The position numbers and the translations under genes were made by a program. Under the pieces are notes generated by a model. The model was not told the DNA's origin. It ran no database searches and saw nothing but the letters and a program-made list of their open reading frames with translations. A stretch of 11,791 bases of DNA from UBA2040 sp965660955 (GTDB lineage Bacteria > Bacteroidota > Bacteroidia > Flavobacteriales_D > Crocinitomicaceae). This document shows positions 7,351-11,791 of the stretch, piece after piece; the stretch's first letter is position 1, and every line of letters starts with the position of its first letter. Location of the stretch: NCBI GenBank assembly GCA_965660955.1, contig CBFIBY010000081.1, positions 1 to 11,791 of the forward strand, read 5' to 3'.

Positions 7351-7771
7351 TCTCAATCTCATCAAACGTCTCCCCCGTTTCCAAATCAAGCACATAATGA
7401 TCTAGTCCATTGCTGAGTACCAAAATCTTCGCAGATAGTATGTGTTTGTATTCGGCTGCTTGGTGAAATGTACTTTGATCGATGGCCACCGTTGGACGTT
7501 TACATTCTATGATAATATGCGGTTTCGGCTCTTCGTTCATGACCACCAAATCCGCTCTACGACTCATATTATTGTACTTCAAGGAGAATTCAGAAGCGAT
7601 TTTACCAATGGAAATTCCAACTTCATTGACTAAATAACCAATTAAATGCTGTCGCACCCATTCTTCTGGAGTGAGGACCAATTTCTTCTTTCGGATAGGA
7701 CAAAACACATAAATCTGCCCGTCCTTTCGAGAAAGATTCAAAGAAGTTTGCGGTAAATTTAAGGGAGTCAT
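7334..7771 (-). CDS. Stand-alone type I restriction HsdR N-terminal-like (PD-(D/E)xK) nuclease-domain protein
   Basis: This gene encodes 145 residues from the ATG at 7771. The frame extends upstream to 7825, but that part lies inside the preceding gene, and the chosen start leaves just 1 nt after the TAG of the Ald-like gene (TAGCATG), a typical coupled junction. The protein corresponds to the small HsdR-N (HSDR_N_2-like) family common in Bacteroidota. Seen: a helix with 'TPEEWVRQHLIGYL' (residues 34-47, Glu37 a likely active-site acid), 'RRADLVV' with Asp74, 'IIIECKRP' giving the ExK pair Glu89/Lys91, and 'QAAEY' (104-108), matching the QxxxY motif of type I restriction nuclease domains. The core nuclease residues are therefore all present, but there is no helicase domain and no hsdM or hsdS gene nearby. 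A role in DNA processing or repair is inferred; no restriction activity should be assumed. Confidence 0.85.
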   Translation of the reverse strand: MTPLNLPQTSLNLSRKDGQIYVFCPIRKKKLVLTPEEWVRQHLIGYLVNEVGISIGKIASEFSLKYNNMSRRADLVVMNEEPKPHIIIECKRPTVAIDQSTFHQAAEYKHILSAKILVLSNGLDHYVLDLETGETFDEIERLKKL

Positions 7772-7772
7772 G

Positions 7773-8999
7773 CTAAAATTTCGAGCTGAACATGAGTAAA
7801 TCAATGTCTTTGTAGGACAAATCAAATACTTCGCCCAATACGCGTGAAGTCAATATTCCATTGTAGATATAAACGCCTGCTCTAAATCCGTGATCGTTGA
7901 TAATCATGTCTTTACATCCGCCAGTCTCGCCCATTTCTAGCAAAACTGGGGAAAATATATTGGACAATGCAAAAGAAGCTGTTCTCGAAACTCTTGAGGC
8001 GATATTCGGCACACAATAATGAATCACATCGTGTTTAACGAAAGTCGGATCGTTGTGATTAGTAATTTTAGATGTTTCAAAACACCCTCCTTGCGAAATA
8101 CTCACATCAATAATGACTGAACCTGGCTTCATACTTGAAACCATCTCGTCACTCACCAACATGGGTGTGCGACCTAAATTGGAACGCACGGCACCAATGG
8201 CAACATCCGCACGCATTAGGGCCTTCGCCAATACTTTGGGTTGAATGATAGAAGTGAAAATTCGTGTTCCAATATCGTTTTGTAAACGGCGTAATCGACT
8301 TAAGGAATTATCAAAGACTTTCACGGAACAACCTAACCCTAGAGCGGCTCTGACGGCATATTCACCAACCGTTCCTGCACCGATAACAACAACTTCCGTT
8401 GGTTGAACACCAGCAACGCCACCTAACATCATACCTTTACCGGAATTGAATTTAGAAAGCAATTCACCTGCAACTAGAATACTTGTTGTTCCTGCAATTT
8501 CGCCCATCGTTCGTACCACAGGAAAAGCGGCTTCTTCATCGCGGATGTAATCCCAGGCAATAGCGGTAATTTTCTTCTGCATTAATTTTTGCAGAATTGT
8601 TTTTGGTTGAACATTAATTTGAAGCGCGGAAATTAAGGTTTGACTTCCTTTCATCATTTCCACTTCAGCTTCACTAGGTGGTGCGACTTTAAAAATGATG
8701 TCACATTCAAAAATATCTTTTGGGTCTTGACAAATCTCCGCTCCTGCTTCGCTATACTCACGATCAGAGAAGTTAGAACCTTCGCCACTTTTGGTTTCAA
8801 TTTTCACGCGATGTCCATTTGCGACCAATAAACTGACCGATTCAGGGACTAAAGCAACACGATTTTCTTGAAAATGAGACTCTTTTGGAATTCCGATATA
8901 AAGACTTCCTTTTCTTTTTCTTACCTCGAGCATTTCTTCTTTTGGAAGAAGACTGCCCTGCTCCATTAAGCTTTTGAGGACATGCGGATCTGTTATCAT
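7773..8999 (-). CDS. Alanine dehydrogenase-family protein (AlaDH/PNT family), with atypical catalytic residues
   Basis: This gene encodes 408 residues from the ATG at 8999, whose ATGA overlaps the tsaE stop; an in-frame TTG at 9005 is less likely. Alanine dehydrogenase interconverts L-alanine and pyruvate plus ammonia with NAD. It has an N-terminal extension of about 32 residues relative to Bacillus/Mycobacterium Ald. Seen: 'IGIPKESHFQENRVALVPESV' with substrate-binding-like Arg47, 'DIIFKVAPP' with Lys104, the Rossmann loop GAGTVG (207-212) with Asp230 following the second strand (NAD preference), and 'YCVPNIASRVSRTASFAL'. By hand alignment to M. tuberculosis Ald, catalytic His96 corresponds to Gln127 and Asp270 to Ser302 (in 'DVSISQGGCFE'). 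Family membership is firm, but true alanine dehydrogenase activity is uncertain, so I give no symbol. A transhydrogenase-alpha-like or other opine/amino-acid activity is the alternative. It is the third gene of the porX operon. Confidence 0.85.
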   Translation of the reverse strand: MITDPHVLKSLMEQGSLLPKEEMLEVRKRKGSLYIGIPKESHFQENRVALVPESVSLLVANGHRVKIETKSGEGSNFSDREYSEAGAEICQDPKDIFECDIIFKVAPPSEAEVEMMKGSQTLISALQINVQPKTILQKLMQKKITAIAWDYIRDEEAAFPVVRTMGEIAGTTSILVAGELLSKFNSGKGMMLGGVAGVQPTEVVVIGAGTVGEYAVRAALGLGCSVKVFDNSLSRLRRLQNDIGTRIFTSIIQPKVLAKALMRADVAIGAVRSNLGRTPMLVSDEMVSSMKPGSVIIDVSISQGGCFETSKITNHNDPTFVKHDVIHYCVPNIASRVSRTASFALSNIFSPVLLEMGETGGCKDMIINDHGFRAGVYIYNGILTSRVLGEVFDLSYKDIDLLMFSSKF

Positions 9000-9427
9000 G
9001 GGCAAACGGTGAGTGAGCGTTTTTGATTATCCTCTAATATACTAAGTTTAAACCAAATTGTTTCCTTCGGAAGTAAATCTTTGGCAATCTCAGGCCATTC
9101 TATTAAGGACAATCCTTCATCGTAAATCATTTCTTCAATGCCAATATCGAGTGCTTCTTCAATTGATTCTAAACGATACAGATCGAAATGATATACAGGA
9201 CGACCTTCAGGAGTATAATACACATTGACAAGCGAATAGGTAGGCGAACCTTCCGGGTTAGTTATTCCTAACTTACGCAAGATTTCTTGAATTAACGTTG
9301 TTTTTCCAGTTCCCATTTCACCTTCGAAAGCCCAGACTTTGGCTTTATCGTATTGCGAGATTAATTTCCCTGCTAATATGGATAAATTCTCAACTTCAGG
9401 AACGGGGAATGTCGTACTATTTTGCAT
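8996..9427 (-). CDS. tsaE: tRNA threonylcarbamoyladenosine biosynthesis ATPase TsaE
   Basis: This gene encodes 143 residues from the ATG at 9427. A TTG at 9436 would add three residues but has nothing to favour it. TsaE is the small P-loop ATPase that works with TsaB and TsaD to put the threonylcarbamoyl group on A37 of ANN-decoding tRNAs. Motifs: Walker A GEMGTGKTT (residues 36-44), the family signature SPTYSLVNVY (61-70), 'HFDLYRL' (80-86) with Asp82, and 'LIEWPE' (108-113). The length is typical (about 135-160). The start codon lies within the end of porX (11-nt overlap, 9417-9427), and the TGA stop shares ATGA with the start of the Ald-like gene, so its translation is probably coupled on both sides. 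Confidence 0.95.
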   Translation of the reverse strand: MQNSTTFPVPEVENLSILAGKLISQYDKAKVWAFEGEMGTGKTTLIQEILRKLGITNPEGSPTYSLVNVYYTPEGRPVYHFDLYRLESIEEALDIGIEEMIYDEGLSLIEWPEIAKDLLPKETIWFKLSILEDNQKRSLTVCP

Positions 9428-10958
9428 CGAGTTCAATGTATGGAATCAAAATTTCCTCCAAAGATATACCACCGTGTTGAAATGTGTCTTGATAATACTT
9501 CACAAAATGATTGTAATTATTCGGGTAAACGAAATAATCCGTTTCTCTAGCGAACACATATTCGGCTGACATCTTTGACCTTGGTAATCTCACATCTTGA
9601 GGTTGAACCGAAAAAGCTTCCTTTTCATTGTACGAAAGATTACGACCTACTTTGTAACGAAGATTTGTATTCGTGCTTCGTTCACCAACTATTTTAACGG
9701 GATTCCCAACTTTCACTGTTCCGTGATCGGTTGTGATAATCAGTTTTGTTTTTGATTCGGCCACTTTTTTGATAATCTCTTGCAAGGGCGAATGTTCGAA
9801 CCAAGAAACGGTCAACGAACGATAAGCTGCTTCATCATCGGCCAATTCGCGTATCATTTCACTTTCCGTTCGTGCATGGGAAAGCATATCCACGAAATTG
9901 TATACAACTACATTCAAATCGGAGTCCTTGTATTGATGAAAAGAATCTGCATAGCGTTTCCCAGCATCATAGTTGGTGATTTTATTGTAATTGAAATTGA
10001 TGTTCAACCCTAAACGTTTCAGTTGCGTTTCCAACAATTCTTTCTCAAACTTATTCTTGCTTCCTTCGGCAAGTTCATCCACCCAGTATTGCGGATATTT
10101 GTTAGCAATGTCTGCTGGCATCAATCCCGCAAAGAATGCATTTCTCGCGTATTGCGTCGCCGTTGGAAGAATAGAATAGATAACTTCTTCTTGTGCTATT
10201 CGGAATTGTTTCTCAATGATGGGTTTCAAGACTTTCCACTGATCAAAACGTAAATTGTCTATGACCAACAAACACACCTTTTCGTCTTTTACGATAGGTG
10301 CGATTTTCTCTTTGAATAATTGATGCAAAAGCAAAGGACTGTCATCATAGCCGTCTACCCATTCTTCGTAATTGTTTTCTATAAAACGACTGAATTGTGT
10401 ATTCGCTTCTTTCTTTTGCATTTCTAAGATTTCGCGCATTCCGGCATCTTCAATCGTCTCTAATTCCAATTCCCAATACACCAATTTCTGATACAAATCC
10501 ATCCACTCTTGCGCATCCATTCTTGAATTGAGCATCATTCCCAACTGTCGGAATTCTTGCTGATAATTGGCATTTGTCGTTTGGGAAACGAGTTTACTCT
10601 TATCAAGATTCTTTTTGATTGTCAATAGAATTTGATTTGGGTTCACCGGTTTAATCAAGTAATCGGCAATCTTGTTACCAATTGCTTCCTCCATAATATG
10701 CTCTTCCTCACTCTTGGTGATCATTACAACGGGAATAGAAGGTTTGTCTTCTTTTATTCTCGATAGTGCCTCTAATCCAGAAATACCGGGCATATTCTCA
10801 TCCAAAAAGATGATGTCGAAGTTCTCGGCTTTGTTTAAATCCACTGCTTCTGCTCCATTGTTGACCGTTGAAACTTCATATCCCTTTTGTTCAAGGAAGA
10901 GAATGTGGGGTTTCAAAATGTCGATTTCATCGTCGGCCCAAAGGATTTTAACTTGCAT
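9417..10958 (-). CDS. porX: PorX: response regulator with C-terminal PglZ (alkaline phosphatase superfamily) domain
   Basis: This gene encodes 513 residues, near the PorX norm of about 515-520. Residues 1-120 are a CheY-like receiver: acidic pocket Asp9/Asp10/Glu11, phospho-acceptor Asp53 ('IIFLDENMPG'), Thr81 and Lys103 ('LIKPVNP'). A helical linker (about 130-225) leads to the PglZ domain: metal-binding Asp234 ('LLVIDNLRFDQW'), candidate nucleophile Thr266 or Thr268 ('LPTATQYARNAFFAG'), Asp357/His361 ('NFVDMLSHAR'), Asp411/His412 ('TTDHGTV') and His494 ('FQHGG'). All the expected ligands are therefore present. Established: with the histidine kinase PorY, PorX controls T9SS gene expression and function, and its PglZ domain is a zinc-dependent phosphodiesterase. 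It lacks a DNA-binding domain. It heads a four-gene operon. Upstream on the minus strand there is only a 7-of-8 match to the -7 consensus (TATTTTTA, 10996-11003), so its promoter is unclear. Confidence 0.95.
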   Translation of the reverse strand: MQVKILWADDEIDILKPHILFLEQKGYEVSTVNNGAEAVDLNKAENFDIIFLDENMPGISGLEALSRIKEDKPSIPVVMITKSEEEHIMEEAIGNKIADYLIKPVNPNQILLTIKKNLDKSKLVSQTTNANYQQEFRQLGMMLNSRMDAQEWMDLYQKLVYWELELETIEDAGMREILEMQKKEANTQFSRFIENNYEEWVDGYDDSPLLLHQLFKEKIAPIVKDEKVCLLVIDNLRFDQWKVLKPIIEKQFRIAQEEVIYSILPTATQYARNAFFAGLMPADIANKYPQYWVDELAEGSKNKFEKELLETQLKRLGLNINFNYNKITNYDAGKRYADSFHQYKDSDLNVVVYNFVDMLSHARTESEMIRELADDEAAYRSLTVSWFEHSPLQEIIKKVAESKTKLIITTDHGTVKVGNPVKIVGERSTNTNLRYKVGRNLSYNEKEAFSVQPQDVRLPRSKMSAEYVFARETDYFVYPNNYNHFVKYYQDTFQHGGISLEEILIPYIELDAK

Positions 10959-10981
10959 ACACGTTTATTTATTTACTTTTG
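10953..10981 (+). promoter_or_regulatory. Promoter of the HD-domain gene (-33 TTG, -7 TACTTTTG)
   Basis: TACTTTTG at 10974-10981 is an exact TAnnTTTG match. A TTG at 10953-10955 lies 18 nt upstream, inside the usual 17-23 nt range, so both promoter halves are visible. The predicted transcription start near 10987 leaves about 20 nt before the TTG start codon at 11009. The -33 half overlaps the first codons of porX on the opposite strand. Confidence 0.6.
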
Positions 10982-11008
10982 ATGGATTAAAACTCTAAAA
11001 ATATTCAT

Positions 11009-11791
11009 TTGCGTCCGAATCTAAGTCGAAACAACAAAAAGAAAATTTTTAACGACCCTGTCTACGGTTTTATTTCAATTCCGAGCGAAATAATTTTCGA
11101 TATCATTCAGCATCCTTTTTTTCAGCGTTTGCGCCGAATCAATCAATTGGGATTGACACAACTCGTATATCCCGGAGCGCTACACACGCGTTTTCATCAT
11201 GCTTTAGGTGCTATGCACTTGATGAATACGGCTATTCAAGTGATTCGAAGAAAAGGTCATGAGATTACCGAAGAAGAAGAACACGCAGTTTTAACGGCCA
11301 TTTTGTTGCACGACATCGGACACGGCCCTTTTTCACACACCTTGGAACACGACATCGTAAGTGGTGTGAGTCACGAAGATATTTCTAGCTTTTTCATCAA
11401 CGAATTAGAGAAAAGTTTTCCAGGCGAAATGCATTTGAGTTTGTCGATTTTTCAAAATGAATACAAAAAACCTTTCTTGCATCAATTGGTTTCCAGTCAG
11501 TTGGACATGGACCGTTTGGATTATTTGAACCGTGATAGTTTTTATACAGGTGTCAGCGAAGGAATCATCGGAAGCGAACGTATTATTGAAATGTTGAATG
11601 TTCACGAGGGAAATCTAGTTCTTGAACAAAAAGGAATCTATTCCGTTGAGAAATTCATTGTCGCGCGTCGTTTGATGTACTGGCAAGTGTATTTGCACAA
11701 AACAGTTGTATCGGCTGAGTTTACATTGATTCAAATTTTAAGAAGAGCGAAAGTTTTAGCTTCGAGTGGAAAAGAATTATTCGCCTCTCCT
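11009..11791 (+). CDS. HD-domain phosphohydrolase (dGTPase/SAMHD1-like, COG1078 type), 3'-truncated by window
   Basis: 261 residues are visible and the frame runs off the window end. Family proteins are metal-dependent phosphohydrolases of the dNTP triphosphohydrolase/SAMHD1 group, usually about 400 residues; the substrate of the Bacteroidota members is not known to me. HD signature residues, counted from the TTG: His64 ('TRFHHALGAMHL'), His101-Asp102 ('LLHDIGHGPFSH') and Asp168 ('SSQLDMDRLDYLNRDSFYTG'), with a family N-terminus 'NDPVYGFISIPSEIIFDII' followed by 'HPFFQRLRRINQLG'. No ATG exists in frame: the only one upstream (10982) meets a stop two codons later. The TTG at 11009 gives a family-like N-terminus with 14 residues before NDPVYGF and lies just after a good promoter, so it is chosen; the start is less certain than the identity. 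It is divergent from porX with 50 nt between start codons. Confidence 0.92.
   Translation, partial: MRPNLSRNNKKKIFNDPVYGFISIPSEIIFDIIQHPFFQRLRRINQLGLTQLVYPGALHTRFHHALGAMHLMNTAIQVIRRKGHEITEEEEHAVLTAILLHDIGHGPFSHTLEHDIVSGVSHEDISSFFINELEKSFPGEMHLSLSIFQNEYKKPFLHQLVSSQLDMDRLDYLNRDSFYTGVSEGIIGSERIIEMLNVHEGNLVLEQKGIYSVEKFIVARRLMYWQVYLHKTVVSAEFTLIQILRRAKVLASSGKELFASP

Noticed and set aside
7334..7771. Part of a type I restriction-modification system
   Set aside because: No hsdM, hsdS or helicase sequence is present in the window; the protein is only the small N-terminal domain type.
7772..7825. An 18-residue N-terminal extension of the HsdR-N protein
   Set aside because: It lies wholly inside the Ald-like gene, and the ATG at 7771 gives a tight coupled junction and a family-like start.
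9000..9005. TTG start of the Ald-like gene at 9005
   Set aside because: The ATG at 8999 forms an ATGA overlap with the tsaE stop, a classic coupled arrangement.
9428..9436. TTG start of TsaE at 9436
   Set aside because: The ATG nine bases later is the better codon and still overlaps porX; three extra residues add nothing recognisable.
9780..10253. Plus-strand open frames inside porX
   Set aside because: They are antisense to conserved PglZ coding sequence and show no recognisable motif.
10982..10990. ATG at 10982 as start of the HD gene or a leader peptide
   Set aside because: It is followed by GAT and then TAA, and lies at or upstream of the predicted transcription start.
1..11791. Insertion sequences, integrase, att sites, CRISPR array, tRNA or rRNA genes
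   Set aside because: I saw no transposase or integrase frame, no regularly spaced repeats and no tRNA-like cloverleaf in the intergenic stretches, all of which are short (under 250 nt).

Overview
This window looks like a chromosomal segment of a Bacteroidota bacterium, most likely of the order Flavobacteriales. The reasons are: a GldG-type gliding ABC-exporter subunit; a secreted protein with a type 9 secretion (T9SS) type-B C-terminal sorting domain; a PorX-type response regulator with a PglZ domain; AT-rich intergenic DNA with start sites that lack a clear Shine-Dalgarno; and four exact matches to the Bacteroidota -7 promoter element TAnnTTTG, each placed just ahead of a gene. A narrower guess (Fluviicola/Crocinitomicaceae-like) is inference only. 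No mobile element, tRNA, rRNA or CRISPR array was seen, and the content reads as ordinary vertically inherited chromosome.

Layout. (1) Positions 1-3604, plus strand: the 3' part of gldG, a membrane-anchored DUF4340 protein 6 nt downstream, then dnaN (sliding clamp) behind its own promoter-like element and a striking palindrome. A strong bidirectional hairpin terminator (3621-3652) closes this block. (2) 3679-5493, minus strand: a single large secreted T9SS cargo protein with a signal peptide, a Cys-bracketed Asp-rich metal-binding motif, Ig/PKD-like regions and a type-B sorting domain. (3) 5494-5735: a divergent promoter region. (4) 5736-7337, plus strand: prfC (release factor 3), whose stop codon overlaps the stop of the convergent gene. 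(5) 7334-10958, minus strand: a tightly packed four-gene operon in the order porX, tsaE, an alanine-dehydrogenase-family gene, and a small stand-alone HsdR-N nuclease-domain gene; the junctions are an 11-nt overlap, a 4-nt ATGA overlap and a 1-nt gap. (6) 11009-11791, plus strand: an HD-domain phosphohydrolase, divergent from porX, apparently starting with TTG and cut off by the window end.

How they relate. Three loci (gldG, the cargo protein, porX) belong to the gliding/T9SS theme. dnaN, prfC and tsaE are housekeeping genes for replication, translation termination and tRNA t6A modification. The porX operon couples a secretion regulator carrying a phosphohydrolase domain to tsaE, an Ald-like oxidoreductase and a possible nuclease. 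The most useful points for follow-up are the Ald-like enzyme lacking two canonical catalytic residues, the orphan nuclease domain with a complete active-site motif, the palindromes in front of dnaN and the T9SS cargo gene, and the HD-gene promoter that overlaps the porX start codon. I see no clear evidence of an entirely new system.
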